From: Methylobacterium sp. J-090
GTDB lineage: Bacteria > Pseudomonadota > Alphaproteobacteria > Rhizobiales > Beijerinckiaceae
NCBI RefSeq assembly: GCF_022829345.1
Contig: NZ_JAKSXV010000082.1
Span: forward strand, 124,001 to 188,000
Length of the DNA stretch: 64,000 nucleotides
Direction: 5' to 3'
Within the stretch, counting starts at the first letter, position 1; each line of letters begins with the position of its first letter. The notes below the pieces were generated by a model. The model saw only the letters and a list, made by a program, of their open reading frames with translations, was not told the DNA's origin and ran no database searches. Positions 8,070-17,590 of the stretch are shown here, one piece after another. The translations under genes and the position numbers were made by a program.

Positions 8070-10079
8070 TCAACCTGAGACAGATACGCTCGTCGCCCCC
8101 CCCAACCCAGCCAGATCCGTCACCCCGATCAGCCGGATCATCTGATCCACCGACATGGTGAAGCGCGTGTCGGCCGCAACGTTGTGCACGACATAGGCGT
8201 CGCTGGCATAGACGACAGCCGCAGTACCGTTCGCAGTCACACCGTTCCCCGAGGCCGTGGCGGCGGCGAGGTCGAGGGCTTCCTGGAGGGAGCCCGGGGT
8301 TCCCACGGCGATCGTCAGGGGACCTGCCGCGCCGGTGCCCGTGAGGGCGAGGCGATCCTGGCCGAGGGTGAAATCCGTGATCGTCACGGTGGCGGTCGCT
8401 GCGGCGCTCACGTCCGTACGCAGGGTGATCGTGTCGGCGCCGGCGCCCGTGGTGATCGTGAAGCTTCCCGCCGCGAGGGCGCCGGGGGTGGCGGCCGTGA
8501 GGGTGAGGCTGTCGTTGCCGCCGCCGCCGTACACGGCGAAGGCGTTGGCCGGGCTGGCGCTCTCCACGGTCACGGTCACGGTGTCGTCGCCCCCGGTGGC
8601 GTAGATCGTCACCGTGCCGGAGCCCACGAACGCGATGCTGTCGTTGCCGCCGGCCGGATCGGCGGCGGCGGTGTCGCCGTAGATCACCGTGGTGCCGGTG
8701 TTGTGCACCCGGATCACGTCGCCGTCCTCACCGCCGAACAGGGACGCCACGGTCCGGGTCTGGCCGGCGTCGTACGCGAGGGTGTCGGTGCCGGCGCCGC
8801 CATAGACCGCCGCCACGGTGGTGGCGTCGAGGTCCGTGCCCGTGCCGACGGTGACGGAATCGTTGCCGCCGTTGCCGTAGATCGTGACCCGGCCGCCGCC
8901 CGCGAAATGGATCGCGTCGGCCGCGTCCGTGGGGTCGGCCGCGCCCTGACCGCCGAAGATGGCGGTGGCGGCGTCCGCGCCGGTGTTGAACACCCGGATC
9001 GTGTCGGAGCCCTCGCCACCGTAGATCGCCATCTTGGCGTCGAGGTTGCGCGTGTCGGTGAGACGCAGGGCATCGTCGTCGCGGCCGCCGAACACCGAGA
9101 CGTAGCTCTGCGCATCGAAGGCGGCCGTGCCCTGCTGCAGGCTGTCGGCCCCGGCATTGCCGAAGACGCCCCACGAGCCCTTGCCGCCGAAGACGATCGT
9201 GTCGGCCCCGTCGTTGGCGTCGGCGAAACCGAGGCCGCCGAAGATGATGTGCGTGCCGGGCGCCTGAGCCGGATCGACCACGTCGGTGATCCGCGCGGCA
9301 CCCGCGCCCCCGAGGATGAGGGCGTTCGCCTTCGTGCCGCTCAGGGACACGCCGTCGCCGCCGACGAGGAAGTCGCCGTCGGCGAACGTCACGCCGGGCA
9401 GACCGCCCGAATTCAGGCTCGCACCGGTGACGGTGACGGCCTGGGTCCCGAAGGCCAGGGTGACGGAACCATTGGCCTCCGTGGCACTGACGAAGGTCCC
9501 CGGGCTCACCGTCAGGGCGACGGATTCGGCCTTGGCCACGGTGACGGGAGCCGAGCCGTCGAAGGTCCGCGCGGCCGTGCCGTAGAGGGCACGGATGCCC
9601 TCGATGTCCGAGGCCAGGAGGTCCGTCACCGCGCGGTTGACGTACGCGTTCATCACCGAAGGCGTCGCGTCGTAATGGCCGAGCCCGATGGCGTGTCCGA
9701 TCTCGTGCACGGCCACGACGAAGAAGTTCGCGTTGCCCTGGCTGACGATGCCGCCACTGCCGGCGTGCCAGCCCTCGTCGCTGTCGAAGCGGATCGCGGC
9801 CGAGAGCATCTGGCCGCCACGGTAGCTGTAGGTCGCGTCGCCGAGGATCTTCGACAGCCCGTCGATGGCGGCAAAACCGATGTCGATGGTGGCGCTCGCG
9901 ACGGACGCGACCTGGGTGAACTGGATGTTGGCGTAGCGCGACCAGTCGGCGAAGGCCTGGGTCAGGGTCGACACGAAGGCGGTGGGCACCGTGGCATCCA
10001 CCGCCCATGTCACCGTCCCGCCCGCCGTTCCCAGGGTGGGGGAGCCGAATTTCGGCCCTTCGAGAACATAGTTCGCCAT
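8070..10079 (-). CDS. Secreted matrixin-type zinc metalloprotease with RTX-like repeats
   Basis: About 669 residues. The N-terminal catalytic domain carries HEIGHAIGLGH (His125, Glu126, His129, His135), the HExxHxxGxxH zinc site, followed by a Met-turn SVMN at residue 143: a matrixin (M10) signature. From about residue 290 there are many glycine- and aspartate-rich blocks of the FGGxGxDxI type, degenerate relatives of RTX calcium-binding repeats. There is no N-terminal signal peptide and the extreme C terminus is hydrophobic and ends VSVSG, as expected for type I secretion. The ATG at 10079 follows a GGGAACGGGA ribosome site only 17 bases behind the GGDEF-EAL gene stop, so both share a transcript. 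No type I exporter is nearby. Confidence 0.85.
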   Translation of the reverse strand: MANYVLEGPKFGSPTLGTAGGTVTWAVDATVPTAFVSTLTQAFADWSRYANIQFTQVASVASATIDIGFAAIDGLSKILGDATYSYRGGQMLSAAIRFDSDEGWHAGSGGIVSQGNANFFVVAVHEIGHAIGLGHYDATPSVMNAYVNRAVTDLLASDIEGIRALYGTAARTFDGSAPVTVAKAESVALTVSPGTFVSATEANGSVTLAFGTQAVTVTGASLNSGGLPGVTFADGDFLVGGDGVSLSGTKANALILGGAGAARITDVVDPAQAPGTHIIFGGLGFADANDGADTIVFGGKGSWGVFGNAGADSLQQGTAAFDAQSYVSVFGGRDDDALRLTDTRNLDAKMAIYGGEGSDTIRVFNTGADAATAIFGGQGAADPTDAADAIHFAGGGRVTIYGNGGNDSVTVGTGTDLDATTVAAVYGGAGTDTLAYDAGQTRTVASLFGGEDGDVIRVHNTGTTVIYGDTAAADPAGGNDSIAFVGSGTVTIYATGGDDTVTVTVESASPANAFAVYGGGGNDSLTLTAATPGALAAGSFTITTGAGADTITLRTDVSAAATATVTITDFTLGQDRLALTGTGAAGPLTIAVGTPGSLQEALDLAAATASGNGVTANGTAAVVYASDAYVVHNVAADTRFTMSVDQMIRLIGVTDLAGLGGATSVSVSG

Positions 10080-10096
10080 GCCGTCCCGTTCCCGCC

Positions 10097-12964
10097 TCAG
10101 GCCACTGCCCGCGCGGGGCGTGACCGCGTATCGGACCATCGCGCGATCACTTCCGGCACGGTGGCGGCCGGGCCGGGCTTGGCGATGAGGTAGCCTTGGC
10201 CCTCGTCGCACCCTTCAGCCTGGAGGCGATCGAACTGCGTCTGCGTTTCGATGCCCTCGCCGGTCGTGCGCATGCCGAGACTCGCGCCGAGCCCGATCAC
10301 TGCCCGGACAATGAGGCCGGAATCGGATGCCGGGGTGATGTCGCGCACGAACGACTGGTCGATCTTGATCTTGTCGAAGGGGAAACTCCGCAGGTAGCTC
10401 AGGGACGAGTAGCCGGTGCCGAAATCGTCCATGGCGATGCGGACCCCGAGGCGCCGCAGGGCGTGCAGGGTCGCCAGGGTGGCGACGTTGTCCTTGAGCA
10501 GGACCGATTCGGTGATCTCCAGTTCGAGGCGCGCGGGGGGAAGCCGGCTCGCCGCCAGGGCCTCGCGCACGGAGGCGACGACGATCTCGTCGCGGAACTG
10601 CACCGCCGAGACGTTGACCGCGACCTTGATGCCATCGGGCCAGCGCATGGCCTCCTCGCAGGCGGTCTTCAGGCACCAGGTGCCGAGCGGCACGATGAGG
10701 CCGATCTCTTCCGCGATGGTGATGAATTCGCCGGGCGGCACCAGGCCGCGCGTCGGGTGCTGCCAGCGCACCAGCGCCTCGAACCCGCCGATGCGCCGGG
10801 CCCGGAAGTCGTAGATCGGCTGGTAGTGCAGCTGGAATTCGCCGTTGGCCAGGGCCTCGCGCAGGTCGAGCTCGAGGGCACGCCGGGCCTGGAGCCGGAT
10901 GTCCATGTCGATCTCGAAGAAGCGCCACGTGCCCCGGCCATCGGCCTTGGCACGGTAAAGGGCAACGTCGGCGTTCTTGAGGAGCTTGTCGCAACTGGTG
11001 CCGTCGCCCGGCGCGAAGCAGATGCCGATGCTCACGCCGACGCTGACGAGATGGCCGTCGAGGTTGTAGGGCGTGCTGATGACCTCGACGATGCGTCGGG
11101 CCAGCACCGCCGCATCGTCCGGCCGATGGATGTCCGTGAGGATGATGGCGAATTCGTCGCCGCCGAGGCGCGCCACCGTATCGACCTCGCGCACGCAGGC
11201 GCCGAGGCGCTCGGCGACGGCGCGCAGGAGGGCGTCGCCGACGGGATGCCCCAGGGTGTCGTTGACCTCCTTGAACCGGTCGAGATCGAGGCAGAGCACG
11301 GAGAACCGGCTGCCGCGTCCGAGATGGGCCAGGGCTTCGTTGATGCGCTCGACGAAGACGGTTCGGTTCGGCAGGCCGGTGAGCACGTCGTGGCGGGCCA
11401 TGAAGGCGATGCGCGCCTCCGCCTGCCGCCGTTCGGTCACGTCCTCGTAGGTCGCCACCATCCCGCCGCCGGCCACGGCCTTGTGGGAGATGGCGATGAT
11501 ACGGCCGTTCTTGAGGTGCTTCAGGTCCCGTCCCTTGATCGTCCCGTCCGGTCCGGTCAAGGCGACCTCACGGCCCAGCGCCGCAATGCCCCCGAGCCCC
11601 ACGAGCTTCGCCTGCGTGAGGCCCAGGATCTGGGAGTCCGGCGGCAGATCGAAGATCTCGAAATAGCGGCGGTTGACCACCGTGAGCCGACCCTCGGCGT
11701 CGAACAGGCATAGGCCCTGGGACATGTTGTCCAGGGCCGTGTCGAGGCGCAGGTTGGTCGAGACGAGGCGGGCCTCCTGATCCTTCAGCAGGGTGATGTC
11801 GCTGCACACGGCCATGAACCCGCCGTCCAGGGTTCGGCTCCGGCCGATCCGCAGCCAGCGGCCGTCGCTCAGGCGGTGCTCGTCGTGCCTGTCGGCGGGG
11901 CGCAGGAGGGCGTGGGCGAGATTGGTCGGGTCCGACGCGGCCGCGGCGAGCTGCGCCACGGTGGTGCCGGGCGGGATCGAGCCCGCGTCCACACCGAGAT
12001 AGGATTCCGCCTGGCCGTTGGTGAGGGCGACGTGTCCGTCCGCATTCACCACCACGATGCCCTCCTGAGAGGTCTCGAGGGCGTCGGCGAGGTGGGCTTC
12101 GGCGGTGACGCGCTGGGCGACCTCCTGCTCCATCGCGCTGCGGATGTTGTTGCGCATCACCTCCATGGAGGCGAGGAGGCGGCCGACCTCGTCGGCGCTG
12201 CCGGCCGGGATATCGCCGCTGAGATCACCTGCCGCGATGCGCGATGCCACCTGCGAGGCGTCGGCCAGGGGGCGGATGATGCGGCGGCCGAGGGCGTAGG
12301 CCACCGTGCCGGACAGCAGGATGGCGATCAGGGTACCGATGAGGTTGAGCATCGTCTCGCGGGCGACGACGGCGCGGGCCTCCTGCCGGTAGGTGAAGCC
12401 GTCGCCGGCGGTGTAGTTGATGAGAAGGTCGAAGTTCTCCTCGGCCGCCACGGCGTGCCGGTCGAGGGCGGCCCAGGCCGCTTCCTGTCCCGGTCCGTCC
12501 GAGAGCTTGAGGCGCGCTCCGAGCCATTCCTCGACCTCGCCGGCCACGGCCACGGCCGCTCGGCTCGCCCGGACCGACTGTGCCCGGTCGACGGCGATCT
12601 CGAGGCTTTCCTTGTAGGATTGCCGGAGGGCGGCGATCCGCTGGTTGAGGGCGCTGCGCATGGCCGCGTCGGCTGTCGTCCAGCGCCGGGCGTCGGCGGC
12701 ACGCATGCCGGCGAAGTCGGCGGCGGCGGCACGCGCGTAATTGATCGACATCAGGGAATTGTCGAACGTCCGGCTCACGAGTTCGTCGGCGCGCCGGATG
12801 CTGGTCGCGGCGGACAGGCCGAGGGTCGCCGTGATGGTGCTGGTGACGAGGAACGCGATGGTGATGCGGCCGCGGATGGTGCCGAGCATCCGCTGGATGC
12901 CGTGGAGGGCGGCACGCGGGTATGGGACGCGGTGGTGAGAGGGGAGGCTCTCAGGGGGGATCAT
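10097..12964 (-). CDS. Membrane GGDEF-EAL protein with HAMP and PAS domains
   Basis: About 955 residues that should sense a signal and make or break cyclic di-GMP. Order: transmembrane helix near 35-53, a periplasmic helical sensor region, a second helix near 207-226, HAMP near 227-280, two PAS-like regions between 290 and 515, GGDEF near 520-680 with an intact RLGGDEFAII active site, and EAL near 690-940 with EALVRW and DDFGTGYSS intact. Both catalytic signatures are present, so it may be bifunctional. The first ATG at 12964 is used; an ATG at 12889 just before the first helix is an alternative. The RTX metalloprotease follows after 17 bases. Confidence 0.9.
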   Translation of the reverse strand: MIPPESLPSHHRVPYPRAALHGIQRMLGTIRGRITIAFLVTSTITATLGLSAATSIRRADELVSRTFDNSLMSINYARAAAADFAGMRAADARRWTTADAAMRSALNQRIAALRQSYKESLEIAVDRAQSVRASRAAVAVAGEVEEWLGARLKLSDGPGQEAAWAALDRHAVAAEENFDLLINYTAGDGFTYRQEARAVVARETMLNLIGTLIAILLSGTVAYALGRRIIRPLADASQVASRIAAGDLSGDIPAGSADEVGRLLASMEVMRNNIRSAMEQEVAQRVTAEAHLADALETSQEGIVVVNADGHVALTNGQAESYLGVDAGSIPPGTTVAQLAAAASDPTNLAHALLRPADRHDEHRLSDGRWLRIGRSRTLDGGFMAVCSDITLLKDQEARLVSTNLRLDTALDNMSQGLCLFDAEGRLTVVNRRYFEIFDLPPDSQILGLTQAKLVGLGGIAALGREVALTGPDGTIKGRDLKHLKNGRIIAISHKAVAGGGMVATYEDVTERRQAEARIAFMARHDVLTGLPNRTVFVERINEALAHLGRGSRFSVLCLDLDRFKEVNDTLGHPVGDALLRAVAERLGACVREVDTVARLGGDEFAIILTDIHRPDDAAVLARRIVEVISTPYNLDGHLVSVGVSIGICFAPGDGTSCDKLLKNADVALYRAKADGRGTWRFFEIDMDIRLQARRALELDLREALANGEFQLHYQPIYDFRARRIGGFEALVRWQHPTRGLVPPGEFITIAEEIGLIVPLGTWCLKTACEEAMRWPDGIKVAVNVSAVQFRDEIVVASVREALAASRLPPARLELEITESVLLKDNVATLATLHALRRLGVRIAMDDFGTGYSSLSYLRSFPFDKIKIDQSFVRDITPASDSGLIVRAVIGLGASLGMRTTGEGIETQTQFDRLQAEGCDEGQGYLIAKPGPAATVPEVIARWSDTRSRPARAVA

Positions 12965-13276
12965 CGACAGGTTCCCGTCGCCAAAATCTCAGGTCTTGGC
13001 ATGGAGACGCAAGCCTTGGCAGCGACAGGTTAAGGTGATCTTGCAGTCCTGCGCGGTCCGGCCGTTGGGATAGCGTTTCGGAATGCCTCGGGAAGCTCTG
13101 ATCCCCGCCGGTTCCTGCCTCGAACGGCACGGCGTAGCCGGGAACCTCGCGGGAGATGTTTAACCGGGCCTTCACCCCGCGGGCCGCATCGTGTCGTTCG
13201 AACTGCGATACCCCGGCTCGAGACCCCGACGCTGCGGTGCGCCGACGGTGGGCCGAGCTGACAGATTGGAGGGTTC
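12965..13276. other. Divergent intergenic region
   Basis: About 310 bases between the GGDEF-EAL gene (minus) and the cupredoxin gene (plus), so promoters for both must lie here. A 9-bp direct repeat CGACAGGTT occurs at 12966-12974 and 13023-13031. I see no clear promoter boxes and no gene. Confidence 0.4.
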
Positions 13277-13624
13277 ATGCACGCTCTGCTTCGTGTGGCA
13301 GCGATAACGGCCCTCGCGGCCACGGGCGCCACGGCCATCACGGTCTCGGCCATCGGCGCGCGCGTCTACGACGTGTCCCAGAAGGGGCGTGCGTTCCAGC
13401 CGGCCGCCCTGGTGATCAAGCGGGGCGAGACCGTGCAGGTGCTCAACGACGACGCCGACCTCCTGCACCATGCCTATGTCGATGCGCCGGACTTCACGTT
13501 CGATTCCGGGGATCAGGAACCCGGCGAGAAGGCCAGGATCGTGTTTCCCGTGGTCGGAACCTTCGCGGTCCTGTGCGGCATCCACCCGAAGATGAAGCTC
13601 ACCGTGCGTGTCGAGGAGCGCTGA
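13277..13624 (+). CDS. Amicyanin-like periplasmic cupredoxin
   Basis: 115 residues with an N-terminal signal peptide (about 20-28 residues) and one cupredoxin fold. Copper ligands are visible: a His at 64 or 65 (DADLLHHAY), then Cys100, His103 and Met106 in CGIHPKM. The tight C-x2-H-x2-M spacing is that of amicyanin, the blue copper protein that takes electrons from methylamine dehydrogenase. No mau genes are present here, so its redox partner is unknown. A good GGAGG ribosome site supports the ATG. The dihaem peroxidase at 15288 is a plausible partner by type but lies on the other strand. Confidence 0.85.
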   Translation: MHALLRVAAITALAATGATAITVSAIGARVYDVSQKGRAFQPAALVIKRGETVQVLNDDADLLHHAYVDAPDFTFDSGDQEPGEKARIVFPVVGTFAVLCGIHPKMKLTVRVEER

Positions 13625-13695
13625 GGCCGCCGTCATGGCCCTGGCGAAGTGTCCCTTCGGCCCCGCGGCGAAGCGTTCGTTGCAGCGGATGGTCT

Positions 13696-14733
13696 TCAAA
13701 GAGCCATCGAGCCGTACAAGGCGGCGTGGGCGCCGTAGTAGAGGCCGATGAAGCAGGCGAGTGCCGTGGCGTAGCCCATCGGCATCATCACGAGGGTGCG
13801 CAGGCGCTGGGGGACGGCCACGTCGTCGGCGGCGATGGCCACCATGGCGACGATGATCGGAGCATGCCCGATGGCGTCGATCTTACCGAACTCGAAGATC
13901 GCCGAGACGAAGGCCGCGGCCAGCAGGATCGCGGCGATGCGGCGGACGAGGGGCGTGCAGACCAGGGCGAAGGCCAGTACGAACTCCACCGCCCCGGCGG
14001 CCTTCATGAAGTACTCGCCGTCGAAGCCCAGGGTCATGGCCGGGTGCTCGACGAAGAGCGGGAAGCTCCACTGGGGATAGGCCCACTTCTCGACGGAGGC
14101 CCACATCAGGGTGATGGCGGCGGCATAGCGCACCACGTCAAGGGGGCGCAGGCCGAACAGGTCGCGCTGGAACGCCGTCAGCACGAGGTAGGCGGCGAGG
14201 CCGAGGAAGATCGGATAATCGGCGAGGTGGAAGGCGCCGTACTGGCTCGCCGCGATGGCGAACAGGGCGACGATGCCGGCCGCCGAGAACGGCAGGGTGG
14301 CGCGCCACAGGAAGCCGACCGCGATGGCGAGCTGCAGCCAGGGCAGAGCCGGGTTCGTCGTGGTGAGTTCGGGCGTCAGGATGATGCCGCCGACCGACCA
14401 TAGGGCGACGAAGAACCCGCCGCACACGGCGCGGAACATGAGCTCGGTGTTCGTCCGCGCCCACCCCGTCACCCGGTCGAGGGACCGCGTCATGGCCGCC
14501 CCGAGCACGGTGCCTTCGAAGAGACCGCCGACCACGAGGGCGAGGATCGAGAGGGCGGCGAGTTTCTCGAAATCGGCGCACAGCACGGTCTCGAGGCCGC
14601 GCGGCGCTCCGACCACGTCGTAGGCGCAGAACCACTTCACGTGCGCCTGCGCCGAACCGACCCCTGCGAAGCTCAGGCAAGCCGCAGCCGTCCAGGAGGC
14701 CGGGCGCGGCAGCCGTGCACTCGCGATACGCAT
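13696..14733 (-). CDS. Polytopic membrane protein, DoxX-like
   Basis: 345 residues. A signal-like N terminus ends in AQAHVKWFCAYDV, followed by about nine or ten hydrophobic helices. The HVKWF start after the signal, and a C-terminal half with WASVEKWAYPQWSFPL and a GEYFMKAAGAVEFVLAFAL helix, resemble DoxX-type membrane proteins. Function is not known; DoxX relatives are often tied to thiol or quinone redox. It ends 70 bases from the convergent cupredoxin gene, suggesting a loose link to periplasmic redox. Start at ATG 14733 fits the signal peptide. Confidence 0.65.
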   Translation of the reverse strand: MRIASARLPRPASWTAAACLSFAGVGSAQAHVKWFCAYDVVGAPRGLETVLCADFEKLAALSILALVVGGLFEGTVLGAAMTRSLDRVTGWARTNTELMFRAVCGGFFVALWSVGGIILTPELTTTNPALPWLQLAIAVGFLWRATLPFSAAGIVALFAIAASQYGAFHLADYPIFLGLAAYLVLTAFQRDLFGLRPLDVVRYAAAITLMWASVEKWAYPQWSFPLFVEHPAMTLGFDGEYFMKAAGAVEFVLAFALVCTPLVRRIAAILLAAAFVSAIFEFGKIDAIGHAPIIVAMVAIAADDVAVPQRLRTLVMMPMGYATALACFIGLYYGAHAALYGSMAL

Positions 14734-15035
14734 GGCGATAGCCCCTTGCGAAAGGATTTGGCTGAGGATCTGGGAAGATTTCGGTGGGGTGCTCTGGCCA
14801 CACCCTCAACACGACCGAATTTACTCAGTTTCGCGTTGACGCGGAAGGATCTTGTTAACAAACATGACTCGTTGGTTAACGCCGCCCACCGTATTCGACG
14901 CGAAACCGGCGAAGGTTTCGAGGGTGTGCGGAAACCATTCGTGAAGGGGACCGATGGAACGGGGCCGGGGTTACAGGGTTCGGTAACCGGGTCTGTTCCA
15001 GCGTATCGGTGTCGTCACCGCCGGAGACCCCACCG
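14734..15035. other. Divergent intergenic region with a palindrome
   Basis: About 300 bases between a minus-strand membrane protein gene and a small plus-strand frame. It contains the perfect 10-bp palindrome TTGTTAACAA at 14852-14861 and a second GTTAAC at 14875-14880, plus a TTGACG hexamer near 14836. These could be promoter and operator elements. No gene is seen. Confidence 0.4.
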
Positions 15036-15197
15036 ATGATCGCCGTTCTGAGTGCCGCGAGCCTGTTCGCCGGGGGAGCCCTGTCCTACGCCTCCACCCG
15101 GGTAACCGAGCGAACGGAGCATTACGAGCTGTGGAGCGGCCGCCTTCTGCTGACCGGCCTCGTCCTGATCGGATCGAGCCTTCCACTCATGCGCTGA
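15036..15197 (+). CDS. Small membrane protein, unknown
   Basis: A 53-residue protein (MIAVLSAASLFAGGALSYAS at the start) with two predicted membrane segments separated by a short charged stretch (RVTERTEHYELWSGR). A CCGGAG ribosome-like site lies about 9 bases before the ATG. A GTG at 15009 would add nine residues. I do not recognise the family. It stands alone between divergently placed genes. Confidence 0.45.
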   Translation: MIAVLSAASLFAGGALSYASTRVTERTEHYELWSGRLLLTGLVLIGSSLPLMR

Positions 15198-15287
15198 CGC
15201 TCCGGCTGCGCCAGCACGGGGCCTCTGTCCGACGAACGGGGTGACGAGCCGGCGCGACGAGGCAGCACGCGGGACGTGAGCCGACGA

Positions 15288-16331
15288 TCAGTGCAGCGTG
15301 GCGGCGTCCACCGTCGGGGACGGTCCCGAGCTGGTCAGGGTCTTGAGGAAGGCGATCAGGTCCGCCTTCTCGGAGGACGTCAGGTTGAGGGGCCGGACAT
15401 CCGTCGCACGGCTCGGACGGTCGATGCCGCCACGGTCGTAGAGGTCGATGACCGCCTCCAGGGTCGCCAGGGAGCCGTCGTGCATGTAGGGCGCCCGGAT
15501 GGCGACGTCCCGCAGGGTCGGCGTCTTGAAGGCGTAGCGCAGCATCCGCGAGGTTGGGAAGAACGCCCCGCGGCCGATATCCTCAGCCTGGCCGACGCCG
15601 ATGTCGTGGAAGGACGCGTCGGTGAAGGCGGCCCCGCCATGGCATTCGGCGCAGCGGGCCTTGCCCGTGAACAGGCGGAACCCGTCCTGGGCGCGTGCCG
15701 AGATCGCCCGCACGTCCCCGGCGATCCAGCTGTCGAAGGCCGAAGGGCCGGGCCGGATCGTGCGCTGGTAGGTGGCCAGGGCTTGCTCGATGTTGGCTCG
15801 GGTGATCGCTCCGTCCGCGAACGCGGCGGCGAAGGCGGTGACGTAACCGGCATCGCTCCGCAGGCGCTGGATCAGGACACTCTCGGGCAGATTCATCACC
15901 GCCGGCGAGGTGATCGGCGTGAACGTCACGTGCTCCAAGGAGCGGAACTTGCCGTCCCAGCCGAGGATCGGTGCCATCGCCACGTGCAGCAGGGTCGGTG
16001 TGCGGAACTTCATCGGCATTCCGACCTCGCCGATCCCGCGCGGCCGGTTCTCGCTCCAGCCCTTGGACGGATCATGGCACGAGGCGCAGGACATCGATCG
16101 GGTGCCCGACAGCTCCGGATCGAAGAACAGACGCTGGCCGAGGGCGGCCTTTTCGACGCTGTAGGGGTTGGCGGCCGGAAACACCGTCTCGTCCGGTGTC
16201 TGAAACGCCGCGCGCATGTCTCCGAGATCCGAGACGGCCTGTGCCGGTCCGGGGATCGTACCCATCGCAAAGCTCGCCGCGTAAGCGACCAACCCGGCGA
16301 CCGCGCAGGCGCCGCCGATCTTCCACCGCAT
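15288..16331 (-). CDS. Dihaem cytochrome c peroxidase / MauG family protein
   Basis: About 347 residues with a signal anchor or signal peptide at the N terminus and two haem c motifs, CASCH (Cys82, Cys85, His86) and CAECH (Cys227, Cys230, His231), the spacing typical of bacterial dihaem peroxidases. The C-terminal APYMHDGSLATLEAV is a family signature. Such proteins reduce hydrogen peroxide in the periplasm or, as MauG, oxidise a partner protein. Which one cannot be settled here. ATG 16331 follows GGGAG with good spacing; the frame is open to 16385. It could take electrons from a cupredoxin such as the one at 13277. Confidence 0.88.
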   Translation of the reverse strand: MRWKIGGACAVAGLVAYAASFAMGTIPGPAQAVSDLGDMRAAFQTPDETVFPAANPYSVEKAALGQRLFFDPELSGTRSMSCASCHDPSKGWSENRPRGIGEVGMPMKFRTPTLLHVAMAPILGWDGKFRSLEHVTFTPITSPAVMNLPESVLIQRLRSDAGYVTAFAAAFADGAITRANIEQALATYQRTIRPGPSAFDSWIAGDVRAISARAQDGFRLFTGKARCAECHGGAAFTDASFHDIGVGQAEDIGRGAFFPTSRMLRYAFKTPTLRDVAIRAPYMHDGSLATLEAVIDLYDRGGIDRPSRATDVRPLNLTSSEKADLIAFLKTLTSSGPSPTVDAATLH

Positions 16332-16384
16332 CGTAGTCTCCCGAGACACGGGAAGGCTACCGCTCAGGAATGAACGATTCGTCA

Positions 16385-16432
16385 CCCGGGTCGATCACAA
16401 GTCGCACGCTTCCAACCTTGCAACGACCCGGG
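16385..16432. repeat. 9-bp inverted repeat upstream of the peroxidase gene
   Basis: CCCGGGTCG at 16385-16393 is matched in inverted orientation by CGACCCGGG at 16424-16432 with 30 bases between. It lies between the argC stop and the peroxidase start, so it may be an operator or a weak terminator of argC. There is no T-tract. Confidence 0.4.
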
Positions 16433-16462
16433 AAGACGCACGGCCTCCGCGGCGTCGCCGGT

Positions 16463-17401
16463 TCAGTCGAGGCCGAGCATCAGACCGATGTTCTGCGCCG
16501 CCGCGCCGGATGCGCCTTTTCCGAGGTTGTCCAAGCGCGCGACCAGGACGGCCTGCCCGTAGGCGTCGGAGCCGAACACCCGCAATTCGAGGCCGTCGGT
16601 GTCGTTGAGATCTTCCGGCTCGAGGCGCTCGGGGTGCGGGCCGGGGATCACGCGGACGAGCTCGGCGTCCGCATAGTAAGCCTGCAAGGCCGCCTCGAGG
16701 GACGCCGGCTTCGGCTTGCCCGGGAGCGTATCGAGGTGGAGCGGGATACTCACCAGCATGCCCTGGCGGAAGTTGCCCACGGACGGAATGAAGATCGGCC
16801 GCCGCGTCAGGCCACCATAGACCTGCGTTTCGGGCAGGTGCTTGTGGGCGAAGGCGAGGCCGTAGAGCTGGAACGGCGCGCCCTCCCCCGCCTCGTAGGT
16901 CTCGATCATGCCCTTGCCGCCGCCGCTGTAGCCGCTCACCGCGTTGATGCTGATGGGGGAATCGGCCGGGATCAGGCCGGCCTCGACCAGGGGGCGAATC
17001 AACGCGATGGCGCCCGTGGGATAGCAGCCGGGGTTCGCCACCCGGCGCGACTCTCGGATCGCCTGCGGCTGGCCGGGTGTCAGCTCGGCAAACCCGTAGG
17101 CCCAGGCCGGATCGACCCGGTGGGCGGTGCTGGCGTCGAGGATGTGCGGGCCGCCGCCGGGCATGGCATCGGCCAGCGCCACGGTCTCGCGCGCCGCGTC
17201 GTCCGGCAGGCACAGGACCACGAGGTCCACGGACTCCATCAGGGCACGCTTGACGGCGATGTCCTTGCGGCTCTCGTGCGGGATGCTCCTGAGGGCGACG
17301 CGGCCGTCGCGCTCCAGGCGCTCGCGGATGCCGAGACCGGTGGTGCCCGCCTCGCCGTCGATGAAGACCGTGGGCCTGTGCCCCGCACCGTGCTCGCTCA
17401 T
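16463..17401 (-). CDS. argC: N-acetyl-gamma-glutamyl-phosphate reductase, type 2
   Basis: 312 residues, the length of the short (type 2) ArgC. It reduces N-acetylglutamyl phosphate to the semialdehyde with NADPH in arginine synthesis. The N-terminal nucleotide loop [13 protein letters not shown] and the catalytic Cys126 in NPGCYPTG are intact, followed by [13 protein letters not shown] 17401 has an AGGAA upstream. It stands as a single gene on the minus strand with the dihaem peroxidase downstream. Confidence 0.95.
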   Translation of the reverse strand: MSEHGAGHRPTVFIDGEAGTTGLGIRERLERDGRVALRSIPHESRKDIAVKRALMESVDLVVLCLPDDAARETVALADAMPGGGPHILDASTAHRVDPAWAYGFAELTPGQPQAIRESRRVANPGCYPTGAIALIRPLVEAGLIPADSPISINAVSGYSGGGKGMIETYEAGEGAPFQLYGLAFAHKHLPETQVYGGLTRRPIFIPSVGNFRQGMLVSIPLHLDTLPGKPKPASLEAALQAYYADAELVRVIPGPHPERLEPEDLNDTDGLELRVFGSDAYGQAVLVARLDNLGKGASGAAAQNIGLMLGLD

Positions 17402-17590
17402 TGCCGTGATGTTCCTGCCGCTGGTCCGTCCGGGCCGTCGCCCCGCGTGATGCGACGCGCCGGCCCCCTTGTCGAGGCGATGCTATCGCCGGGCCAAAGG
17501 ACGGTTTCATGACAGATGGGGATGCGCGACCCGCACGGAACGCGGGGCTGCCCCGTCCGGTTGTCCGGGCGAACAATCCGGGATGCAGCC

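Noticed and set aside
8184..10193. Long plus-strand open frame across the metalloprotease gene
   Set aside because: Shadow of the repetitive, GC-rich RTX coding sequence; composition (Gly, Arg, His, Val) is not protein-like, while the opposite strand has a full zinc-protease motif.
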